Below the pieces are notes generated by a model that was not told where the DNA came from, ran no database searches, and saw nothing but the letters and a program-made list of their open reading frames with translations. Position numbers and translations under genes: made by a program. A stretch of DNA of 53,882 nucleotides from an uncultured Clostridia bacterium (GTDB lineage: Bacteria > Bacillota > Clostridia > Christensenellales > Aristaeellaceae). Below are positions 1-8,000 of the stretch, piece after piece; position 1 is the first letter of the stretch; every line of letters starts with the position of its first letter. Where the stretch lies: positions 1 through 53,882 of the forward strand of contig CAMDVP010000001.1 in assembly GCA_945877525.1 (NCBI GenBank). Direction: 5' to 3'.

Positions 1-41
1 TAGAGCTTTGGACACTCTATTTACCGGTCGAGTGTATTGTA

Positions 42-227
42 GCAAGCAATGCAATCGTCGGACTTTTTGCATTTTGCTTGTTGGTGGTCCTGCCCCCAAG
101 CCCCTGTAATGCAGAGCAAGCTCTGCGGTTGTGAAGAATTCCTGCGGCATTCTTCGGTTGGGCTTGCGCCCAAAAACGAAAAGAAACCCTATGGCTATCA
201 CGCTAATCTGCGTTCGTAGTCATAGGG
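42..227. other. Inverted-repeat cluster, possible oriT / left-end region
   Basis: No gene is visible in 1-234. The stretch holds five inverted repeats in a row: 42-54 with 67-80 (imperfect), 111-117 with 120-126 (GCAGAGC/GCTCTGC), 133-139 with 149-155 (GAAGAAT/ATTCTTC), 158-163 with 168-173 (TTGGGC/GCCCAA) and 187-193 with 221-227 (CCCTATG/CATAGGG). It lies immediately beyond the relaxase stop codon. The sequences GTCCTGCCC (near 87) and TTCCTGCGG (near 139) loosely resemble the MOBP nick consensus YATCCTG|Y. An origin of transfer is an inference from position and structure. Part of the cluster could instead be transcription terminators or the ICE left terminus; no attachment-site repeat shared with the right end was found by eye. 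Confidence 0.4.
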
Positions 228-234
228 CTTCGCT

Positions 235-1671
235 TCATCTGTTTTTTCCGGTAGTGCTTTGTACGTGTTCAAGCTCGGTATCCCGCATCCGCTGGGTCTG
301 TTCTTCTTCAAATCGTTCATCATCCAGAAGGGTATCCATATTCGATTTAATGTGCCGGAGATTCTTGAGTTCTTCACTCAGTTGAGATAGCTGCTCACCG
401 GCTTGCCTCTTCTGACTGAGCAAAAGGGCATATTCTTCCGACAGATCAGAAAGCGTAGGCAGTTTGCCACCGGCAACACTGTACACAGTCTGTGCTTCTT
501 TGTGAGCTTCAATATCTGCTTTGTGCTCACGATAGAACGCAGGCGACCATCCGGACTCCCGGTATTGGGTGTAAACGTCTTTGGTTCTTCGATACACCAG
601 AATTGCTTTTTTCTGCTTGCTGATTTCCTGCATACGAGCTTGTGCTGTACTGATTGTGCTTTTCAGTTCCGTTCTTCTGTCTACCGCAGATTGAATCTTG
701 TGCTCAAGCTCAGCGTAGGAACTGATGTGGTTGTCGATGAGATAGAGCATCGAAGATGCCATGACATCGGTATTGTGTCTTTCTGCCCAGCGCTCATATC
801 CTTTTCCTTTCCCGGCTCTCATCTTGGCTTCGATGTTGATGAGCAGTTCAATCTGAGCATGAGGCATTTTGCCCCTGGCCTGTTTTGGGATATGTACATG
901 CTTGCCGGCGAGAGTCATGCGCAATGCTTCTTCCGAATATTCTGCACCCAGAGTATCCAACCTGATATAGCGTTTGCCTCCTGGCGGCTTAATGCTGATC
1001 TGTGCACCACGTTTTATCCAGCAACCTGCATCTTCAAGAAGCTGTATCAGAGCATCAAAGCCTTCTGGCTGCATCCGAAGTGCAGCATCGATAGACATTC
1101 GCAAGATGTTCCGTGAAGAGATTTCACCTTTTGTCATAAGCTCCTGATCATATGGTTTGCTCTGGCTGTTCGGCTCATTGATTACAGACAGATTATGCTC
1201 GGCACAAATCTGATCGCTAAGCTTAGCCAGTAAACGGTCGGAACGATATACATTCCTGAACTTGTGCGTGCAATCCAGGGTTGTTGCGCAAAACACTATA
1301 TGATTGTGAATGTGTCGGCGGTCGTTATGGGTAGCAACGATAAACGCATGATCACCTCTCAGAAACTGGGATGCCAGTTCGTAACCGATTTGGTTCGCCT
1401 CTTCAGGTGTTACCTCGCCCGGCTTAAAGGATTGGCGCAACTGATAAGCGATGACTTCGTTACGATGTGTTCTTCCAGTCGTAGCCAGATACTCATTTCG
1501 GGCAAGAAGGAATTCTGCATCCGCTGTCTCCGGGGAACAGGCATATGCAGTAATCAGCTCTCCGCCATTGGTCTTCTCTGGATTTTTGACATAATCGATT
1601 CGTGCCTTCAGGCTTTGGCTTATGGTTTTGCCTTTGTTATTATGCATCGGAATGATCCGGGTTGTTGCCAT
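235..1671 (-). CDS. MOBP-type relaxase / mobilization nuclease (MobA/VirD2-like)
   Basis: DNA strand transferase that nicks oriT and stays covalently bound to the 5' end for conjugation. The N-terminal relaxase domain (about residues 1-190) shows a candidate catalytic tyrosine in RIDYVKNP (Tyr27) and the metal-binding histidine cluster HNDRRHIHNH (His115, His122, His124), typical of the Pfam Relaxase family. The C-terminal half is charged and probably helical, with coiled-coil-like segments. The start at 1671 is chosen because GGAGGAACGT lies just upstream; a longer reading frame begins at 1716 but has no better ribosome site. It is the last gene of the leftward array, downstream of MobC (2044-2382) and a small membrane protein, with a terminator-like hairpin in between (1684-1724). 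Length of 478 residues is normal for Tn1549-type relaxases. Confidence 0.93.
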   Translation of the reverse strand: MATTRIIPMHNNKGKTISQSLKARIDYVKNPEKTNGGELITAYACSPETADAEFLLARNEYLATTGRTHRNEVIAYQLRQSFKPGEVTPEEANQIGYELASQFLRGDHAFIVATHNDRRHIHNHIVFCATTLDCTHKFRNVYRSDRLLAKLSDQICAEHNLSVINEPNSQSKPYDQELMTKGEISSRNILRMSIDAALRMQPEGFDALIQLLEDAGCWIKRGAQISIKPPGGKRYIRLDTLGAEYSEEALRMTLAGKHVHIPKQARGKMPHAQIELLINIEAKMRAGKGKGYERWAERHNTDVMASSMLYLIDNHISSYAELEHKIQSAVDRRTELKSTISTAQARMQEISKQKKAILVYRRTKDVYTQYRESGWSPAFYREHKADIEAHKEAQTVYSVAGGKLPTLSDLSEEYALLLSQKRQAGEQLSQLSEELKNLRHIKSNMDTLLDDERFEEEQTQRMRDTELEHVQSTTGKNR

Positions 1672-1683
1672 ACGTTCCTCCAT

Positions 1684-1724
1684 AAAAAGAAAAGCGGCGA
1701 TCTGTGATGCACACAAACCGCCGC
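1684..1724 (-). terminator. Intrinsic terminator/attenuator before relaxase gene
   Basis: On the minus strand GCGGCG (1724-1719) pairs with CGCCGC (1699-1694), with an inner GTG/CAC pairing in the loop, followed by a T-rich tract TTTTCTTTTT. It sits after the small membrane protein gene and directly before the relaxase ribosome site, so it would lower read-through into the relaxase rather than end the operon. Confidence 0.65.
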
Positions 1725-1737
1725 AGACAAGTGATGT

Positions 1738-2025
1738 TCAGCATACTAAGCCCTCGAAGAACCCGATGAGATGATCCAGAAGGTTCAGAAGAAGGTTGGC
1801 GATTGCCGGCAATCCAATAGGGCTTGCCAGAAACGCGAGAACCATGAACGCAATCCCGTTCTGCCAATAGCCAATGAAGAACTCGATCACAGAAAGGAGA
1901 GCGAACAACGATACGGATATTCCCAGCACCGACGAGGCGATAGAAGTAATGAATGCTGCCAGCCCAAGCATCAGGCGAATGGCCAGCATCACAGGGGCTA
2001 AAGTGATTCTCAGCGCAGTCTTCAT
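1738..2025 (-). CDS. Small ICE membrane protein, CD1845-like
   Basis: A 95-residue hydrophobic protein with about three predicted membrane segments (roughly residues 5-27, 30-50 and 55-80) and no catalytic motif. Similar small membrane proteins occur between MobC and the relaxase in Tn1549/CTn-type elements (CD1845 family); the assignment rests on position, size and hydrophobic pattern. Start ATG 2025 follows AGGAGGATAATCTTG; a TTG one codon earlier (2028) is an alternative. It probably sits in the cytoplasmic membrane near the transfer machinery, but its job is not known. Confidence 0.7.
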   Translation of the reverse strand: MKTALRITLAPVMLAIRLMLGLAAFITSIASSVLGISVSLFALLSVIEFFIGYWQNGIAFMVLAFLASPIGLPAIANLLLNLLDHLIGFFEGLVC

Positions 2026-2043
2026 CAAGATTATCCTCCTTTT

Positions 2044-2382
2044 TCATTCAGAGCGGTCGAGAAGGGCAAGCAGCTGGTGCATCATCACCCAAAGCTCATT
2101 CTGCTTTTGCTGGACTTCCTCGATCTCTGTTTCGTACATTTGCCCATGTGCGTTCAGGCGCTTGGCAATCTGATTGAGGTTGTTGGTCATGTTACTGAGC
2201 AACCTTGTCATCTCACGAATCTGTGGCAAGTCCAGTTTGAGGATGTATCCGTTCAGGGCCATAGCCCGCATGTAAGCAGACTCATTTCTGATTCCAAGAG
2301 CTTCCATCTTCCTTCGGATCGTTTCTGCTTCAGCCTCAGTTGTCTTGAACGTGTGCTTAATCAGTCGCTTTTCTTTTTCCAT
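2044..2382 (-). CDS. mobC: MobC-like relaxosome accessory protein
   Basis: A 112-residue DNA-binding accessory protein expected to help the relaxase load and open DNA at oriT. The N-terminal part (KEKRLIKHTFKTTEAEAE) resembles a ribbon-helix-helix start, followed by the family's LLSNMTNNLNQIAKRLN helix at about residues 55-70 and a C-terminal coiled coil. Start ATG 2382 is chosen for the upstream GGAGAGA; an upstream in-frame start at 2415 would overlap the preceding gene. The gene ends 19 bases before the small membrane protein start, consistent with co-transcription with the relaxase. Confidence 0.88.
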   Translation of the reverse strand: MEKEKRLIKHTFKTTEAEAETIRRKMEALGIRNESAYMRAMALNGYILKLDLPQIREMTRLLSNMTNNLNQIAKRLNAHGQMYETEIEEVQQKQNELWVMMHQLLALLDRSE

Positions 2383-2387
2383 CCAGA

Positions 2388-2867
2388 TTATCTCTCCAGA
2401 TTGTCCTTTCTGCAAGGCTGTCGCCGGGGCGGAGAAGGCATGGATCGTTCATGCTTTGGGGTAGATCGTCTGGCAAAGGCTTCGGCGATCTTCTGCAAAG
2501 CGCTGTCCCGGACAGCTTCCATCCTGACTGCAAGCTGCTCAGCCTCTCCGGATGTGAGCAGTTCCAGATTCTCGCCGGTCGTTCGCACAATCACCGCGTT
2601 GCCCATGATGGGATCGCCATGCTGCTCTGTTCCATATAGCGCGCTCGCTATAGCATTGATGAGTGCTCCGCCGGGCTTGAGCTTGCCTTCCTCGTCAATC
2701 ATCATCAGCAGTCTGTCTTTTGCCAGCGGTTCGGCTTCGACGAGTTCGATCCAATCGCAGCCGATGGCCTCCCTGCCAATGTCAAATATGTCCTTGCCGG
2801 AATTGCACGACATGATCTTTACGTCCTGCGTCTCCGTGAGCAGGACGGCATATCGCTTTTCATCCAT
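2388..2867 (-). CDS. DUF3846 domain protein
   Basis: A 159-residue cytoplasmic protein with the DUF3846 pattern: an N-terminal strand region, an IDEEGKLKPGGALINAIASALYG segment (about residues 57-79, matching the family's 'xxGKLxxLPxN..A' region), then DPIMGNAVIVRT. A charged Arg/Pro-rich tail follows. Found with CHC2/DUF3849 genes in Tn1549-like ICEs; molecular function unknown. ATG 2867 is preferred because GAGGTGG lies 8 bases upstream, overlapping the end of the previous gene; a GTG at 2879 is possible but poorly preceded. It ends only 5 bases before the MobC start. Confidence 0.75.
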   Translation of the reverse strand: MDEKRYAVLLTETQDVKIMSCNSGKDIFDIGREAIGCDWIELVEAEPLAKDRLLMMIDEEGKLKPGGALINAIASALYGTEQHGDPIMGNAVIVRTTGENLELLTSGEAEQLAVRMEAVRDSALQKIAEAFARRSTPKHERSMPSPPRRQPCRKDNLER

Positions 2868-2880
2868 GTAGATATCCACC

Positions 2881-3951
2881 TCATCTTTCTATGTCATGCG
2901 TCTTTCGTTTGGCTGCTTTCGCAGCGGGAGCAGCTTCCTGAATAGCGTCTTTCTTCACAGTAGGATTCTGACGTTCCCGGATTTCTCTGCGAGCCTGCCA
3001 GATGAAGCCATCCAGCACGGCAGGATGAGAGTCAACGATGTAGTCGCTTCTGCGATCCAAGCCGCTTGCCGACTGTCCTTCCGGCAGATGCACAGAGAAT
3101 GCCCAATCCTTGTTGGAAGAAGAAAAGCGGCCATCCCAGGATTTGTACTGCACAGTTGCCGCAAGCACGATGGAGACGCGCTCTGCACCATACTGGTCGA
3201 GTACCTCCTGGGCCGTCTCTTTGTCCAGGTGCATCCCGTCGAAATGGCGAGATATGGCGTCCTGAATATCATTCTTGCAGGCGATATTCGTGCGATGGGA
3301 GAGTCGGAAAAGCTCCAGCTCGCCGTTCTCGCGCGCATACGCTGCGGTTTCGTAGTATACGGGGGTTTTGTTGATCGGGTCCATATTTCCCTCCTGTTTG
3401 GTTTTCTGATCCTGCAGGTACACTCTTACAACTTCCTGTTTTTCTTGCTCGGCACCAGAGAGAAGAACATCCAGCTGATACTCCACCTCATCCAGATGAC
3501 GGATTGCTTCAAGAAAACACGGGTGAAGATCATCGTCCGGTGTCTGCGGCGCGAACTCTTCCTTCCACTGCACCAACTGGTTTCTGTACGCTGCCAACTC
3601 ATGATAGCAGTAGGATACCTGATGATGAAATCTCTCCGCATCGCTCACCGTTATTGGCGTTTTTGGCTTTGGCGATTTCTCAGGTTCATCGACGACTGCG
3701 ATACCGAAATCGGATGCAATCTTCAATGCAGCATTCCTTGGAGACAGGTCAAACAGACGGGCTGCAAAGTCAACCACATCGCCATCTGCATGACACCCAA
3801 AGCAATGAAAGCGTTTATCGACCTTCATGCTTGGATCATGATCAGAATGGAATGGACATCTGCACATGCCATTTCTACCAACGGGGACGCCATAATGCTC
3901 TGCTGCCTCTCTGGTGGTAACTGCTTTTTTCACTGAATCAAATAGGGACAT
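2881..3951 (-). CDS. CHC2 zinc-finger protein fused to DUF3849
   Basis: A 356-residue protein with two recognisable parts. Residues about 1-90 form a DnaG-type CHC2 zinc finger: CRCPFHSDHDPS then FHCFGCHADGDVVDF. No TOPRIM catalytic domain follows, so it is not a complete primase. Residues about 185-330 match DUF3849: PVYYETAAYARENGELELFR, then ACKNDIQDAI and FDGMHLDKETAQEVLDQYGAERV. A Gln/Glu-rich helical linker joins them. The start ATG 3951 is preceded by GAGGTGACTG. A role in ICE DNA processing or replication is inferred from the zinc finger and the neighbours; DUF3849 has no known function. Confidence 0.8.
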   Translation of the reverse strand: MSLFDSVKKAVTTREAAEHYGVPVGRNGMCRCPFHSDHDPSMKVDKRFHCFGCHADGDVVDFAARLFDLSPRNAALKIASDFGIAVVDEPEKSPKPKTPITVSDAERFHHQVSYCYHELAAYRNQLVQWKEEFAPQTPDDDLHPCFLEAIRHLDEVEYQLDVLLSGAEQEKQEVVRVYLQDQKTKQEGNMDPINKTPVYYETAAYARENGELELFRLSHRTNIACKNDIQDAISRHFDGMHLDKETAQEVLDQYGAERVSIVLAATVQYKSWDGRFSSSNKDWAFSVHLPEGQSASGLDRRSDYIVDSHPAVLDGFIWQARREIRERQNPTVKKDAIQEAAPAAKAAKRKTHDIER

Positions 3952-3970
3952 CAGTCACCTCGAATGTATA

Positions 3971-3997
3971 GAAAAAGCGCCGCATTGCTGCGACGCT
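3971..3997 (-). terminator. Terminator-like hairpin after chagasin-like gene
   Basis: Minus strand AGCGTCGCA (3997-3989) pairs with TGCGGCGCT (3984-3976) around a four-base loop, with one G-T wobble, followed by TTTTT. It lies between the chagasin-like gene (ends 4030) and the CHC2 gene (starts 3951). Because no room remains for a separate CHC2 promoter, partial termination is the likely effect. Confidence 0.6.
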
Positions 3998-4029
3998 CAT
4001 GATTGATAAGCCGTTGTTCAGAGTCCCTT

Positions 4030-5028
4030 TCATTCCATTGTGCCAGATGCCCGCTTGAGTTTTGCGGTCAGCTTCCAGAATTCCTCATCATGAATCAGAT
4101 TGTAGTTGACTCCATCCTTTGACAGCCAGTGCCCATTGAAGGCAACCGTCCAGCACTGGCCATCTGCGCTGGTCATGCGCAATACGGGGTCCCAGTCTGT
4201 CACATACACATCGCTGACATCCCCGATTTCCATCGCCAGCACAGCATCCAGTATCTTCTGAATTTTATCAGGATCATCCGTGGAATACTCCGGGGCAAGG
4301 CTGGAATAACCATCGGAGAACGAAACGGAGACAATGGGATTGTCATCCGTCACCTGGCTCAAAAACGTGCTCAATCCCGTCATCTCCGCAAAAGAAGATG
4401 ACTGCACCGTCTCAGCCTCATTTCTGGCATCCACAGGGGGAATGCAGCACCATGCGAGCACATTCATCATTGCCGGCAAAGAAAGCGTCATTGTTCCATC
4501 CGTGTAGATCACAATCTGTTCATCCACAGTAGGCAAACTCATCTCCGGGGTAAAGCGCGCCAGGATTTCGCCAATCGTGTCATGCGCAATCAATGCGGTA
4601 TGCTCTGCCTCATCAATCGAGAGCACTGTGCCCTGCAGAACGCTAGTTTCCGTCACATCCATCAGGGACAGATTCAGCGCCTGATCCACGACAGCCAAGT
4701 AGACCTTCTGCTCCAGCGACGTATTCTCCCAGCTGCGGCGATAGTCAAAGGTGATGATGCTGCGCCCGGGCTTTACGGCAGTCACCACATACTGCGTTTG
4801 ACCTCCGGCTCCGCAAAGCATACCGGTCTGATCATCCGGGATATAGGTTCCTTCCGCACCGTCAAGCTGTACAGATTCTCCACCCAACACAAAGCCCACC
4901 CAGGAATAGCCGGTGGTGGGATTGGCGTCAAAGGAGAGAATCTCCGTATAAGCTGTGTCCGAAGACTCAGCCATCGCGCAGGATAACGTCAGCAGAACGG
5001 CTGACAGGAGTGCAATCCATTTCTTCAT
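4030..5028 (-). CDS. Secreted chagasin-like (I42) protease inhibitor with extra C-terminal domains
   Basis: A 332-residue exported protein. Residues 1-20 are a signal peptide (hydrophobic core, AMA cleavage site). Residues about 25-115 carry the three loops of the chagasin/I42 cysteine-protease inhibitor family: NPTTGYSW (36-43), GAGG (73-76) and RRSWE (97-101, family RPWE/F). A small beta domain (about 125-195) and an unrecognised C-terminal domain (about 225-330) follow. Start ATG 5028 follows GAGGAGGTCGTGAGACT. It lies inside the ICE core between the giant helicase and CHC2 genes, where it looks like cargo. Chagasin-type proteins inhibit papain-family (C1) peptidases; the true target here is unknown. 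The middle proline of the third loop is replaced. Confidence 0.78.
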   Translation of the reverse strand: MKKWIALLSAVLLTLSCAMAESSDTAYTEILSFDANPTTGYSWVGFVLGGESVQLDGAEGTYIPDDQTGMLCGAGGQTQYVVTAVKPGRSIITFDYRRSWENTSLEQKVYLAVVDQALNLSLMDVTETSVLQGTVLSIDEAEHTALIAHDTIGEILARFTPEMSLPTVDEQIVIYTDGTMTLSLPAMMNVLAWCCIPPVDARNEAETVQSSSFAEMTGLSTFLSQVTDDNPIVSVSFSDGYSSLAPEYSTDDPDKIQKILDAVLAMEIGDVSDVYVTDWDPVLRMTSADGQCWTVAFNGHWLSKDGVNYNLIHDEEFWKLTAKLKRASGTME

Positions 5029-5092
5029 AGTCTCACGACCTCCTCCACATCTTCAATTATATAGACGATAATGGGCTGGAATAGGTTCCCAT

Positions 5093-8000
5093 TTAGCGCT
5101 CATTATCAGAATGCGAAATGTCCTTTTGCCGAGTACCGGATGATCTGTCCATGTTCAGCGCCGCGTCCAGCTCTGCCAGTCGTGCGCTCTTGGTTCTCAG
5201 TTCAGCTTCCTGCGGGAAGGGTTTCCCGGCTTCCGTCCTGGCTGCTTCAATCTGTTGCCTGATGGTCGTAAGGTGCTCCGTTGTGGCTGCCAGCCTCTTG
5301 GGAATCTGCGCGATGGCGTTATCAAGACGTGTGATATTGCCTCGCGCATCGTTGCCGACCTCCATCGGATGCGAAACAGCGCCGTGCAGCGTGAGTACGA
5401 ATTTGTTGATGAAGGAATCAAACTGTACGCGCATGGGCAGCCCGCGATAGGAGCCAAACTCGACCGGCGCGCCCTTGGCAGCATCCTTGCAGGCCGCGAG
5501 GATGGCCTTGCCCGCTTCTTCCTTGTCCGTGATCAGCTTGTCGCCCACAGTCATGCCCACGAAATCCTCCTGCGGGAGCGGATGCGCCTCAATGGTGGCA
5601 ATGTCCTTTTGGAAACCGGCGATAAGCTGCGTATCCCGCTCAACCTCTTGGGGGAAGTATTTGAGCAGCTGATCTTCCAACCTGAACTGCTTGCTCTGGT
5701 GGTCTGCCTTCATCAGCTTCAGACGTGCTACGTCCACATCCAGATCCATCTTCTCTTTGATTCGCGGGTCGCCGGCGCATAGCGCTTTGATTTCCGCATA
5801 GGAGAGCGCCGTCTCATCCATGTCCTCGCAGGAACGAACGGGGCTTTTGCTGGTCATGATCTGAGAAATGAACTTCTGCTTATTCTCAACCGTCTGCCAG
5901 AGATACGCATCAAACGTCGCCTCCGTGACATAGCGGAAGATGGACACCTCCGGGTTCATGTTGCCCTGACGGACAATACGTCCAGCCCGCTGTTCCAAAT
6001 CGCCGGGACGCCACGGACAGTCGAGATCATGTAGCGCGATTAGTCTATCCTGCACGTTGGTACCCGCCCCCATCTTGGCAGTGCTGCCCATGAGCACACG
6101 CACCTGACCGGAGCGCACCTTGGCGAACAGCTCCTTCTTCTTGACTTCTGTATTGGCTTCATGGATGAAGGCAATCTGCTCGGCAGGAACACCGTGGGCG
6201 ATGAGCTTTTCCCGAATGTCGTCATAGACGTTGAAGGTGTTTTCCTGTGATGGTTCATCCGCAAGAAAGGGTTCGCTTCCATTTTGCGTAGTAGTCGCTG
6301 CACCTGTACCCTTGGGCGTGGAAATATCGCAGAAGACGAGCTGGGTCAGCTTATCCTCCTGACCGGCTTCCCAGATGCGCAGGATGTTGCTGACGCAGGC
6401 GTTGACCTTGCTGGCCGGATCATCCGGCAGCAGCGGATTGATGAGACGCTGATCGAGGCCGAGCTTGCGCCCGTCGCTGGTGATCTTGAGCATGTTGTCC
6501 ACCGTGGGATCGACCTGCTTATTATGGACTGCCGCTGCGCGTTCGGAAAGTGCCTGCACCATTTCCTCCTGCTGCGCGGTGGGCTTGACCACGACCGTTT
6601 CGTATTTCACATCGGGTGTCGGGAGCTGGAGCTGATCCGCCGTCTTGATGTCAGCGACCTCGCGGAAGACGTTCATCAGCTCAGGCAGGTTGAAGAACTT
6701 CGCAAAGCGCGTGCGCGCCCGATAGCCTGTGCCCTCAGGAGCCAGCTCAATCGCTGTCGTGGTTTCGCCAAAGGTGGACGCCCAGCAATCGAAGTGCGTC
6801 ATGCCGCTGCGCTGCAAAGCGCCGTATTGCAGATAGCGCTGCATCGTATACAGCTCCGTCATGGAGTTGCTCACGGGCGTGCCTGTGGCGAAGATGATGC
6901 CGCGCCCGCCGGTCAGCTCGTCCATGTAGCGGCACTTCATGTACATGTCGCTGGATTTCTGCGCCTCGGAGGTAGAAATGCCCGCCACGTTGCGCATTTT
7001 GGTGTATAAAAATAAGTTTTTGTAGCTGTGCGCCTCGTCCACATACAGCCGATCTACACCGAGCTGCTCAAAGGTAACGACATCATCCTTGCGTTCCTCG
7101 GCGCGCAGCTTTTCGAGCTTGAGCTCCAGCTGCTTTCTGGATTTCTCCAGCTGCTTGATGGAAAAGCGCTCGCCGTTGTTGCTTTTCAGCTCCTCGATGC
7201 CCTCCATGATTTCGGCAATCTCGTCCTGGAGCAGCTGCTCCTGACGCTCATGCGAGACAGGGATTTTCTCAAACTGCGAGTGACCAATGATCACCGCGTC
7301 ATAATCGCCCGTGGCAATTCTCGCACAGAATTTCTTTCGGTTGCCAGTCTCAAAATCCTTTTTCGTCGTAACCAGAATGTTGGCGGAAGGGTAAAGACGC
7401 AGGAACTCGGAAGCCCACTGCTCCGTCAGGTGATTGGGCACGACGAACATGCTTTTTTGGCACAGGCCAAGCCGCTTGCTTTCCATGGCAGCCGCTACCA
7501 TCTCGAACGTCTTGCCCGCGCCCACCTGATGGGCAAGCAGCGTGTTGCCGCCGTACAGGACATGGGCGACAGCGTTCCGCTGGTGTTCCCGCAGAGAAAT
7601 CTCCGGGTTCATGCCAGCGAAAACAATATGGCTGCCGTCGTATTCGCGTGGACGAACAGAGTTGAACAGCTCATTGTACTGCGTCACCAGCGTCTGCCGC
7701 CGCTCAGGGTCTTTCCAGATCCATTCGCGGAAGGCATCCTTGATCGCCTGCTGCTTCTGCTGCGCGAGGGTAGTCGCTTTCTGGTTGAGCACGCGCTGCT
7801 CTTTTCCGTCCGCATCCTGCACAGTGTCGTAGATGCGCACATCCCGCAGGTTCAGCGTATCCTCCAGAATCTTGTAGGCATTGGCCCTGTCCGTACCGTA
7901 GGTGGTATACGCGGCGACATTGGAGCGGGACACGACATTCTTGCCGTTGATGCGCCACTCGGCGGTATGGGGCGAGAAGTGTACCTCGATGGCACGGCGC

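Noticed and set aside
1640..2047. 135-residue minus-strand frame overlapping the small membrane protein and the relaxase start
   Set aside because: Out of frame with a strong membrane protein gene that has its own ribosome site; crosses a terminator hairpin.
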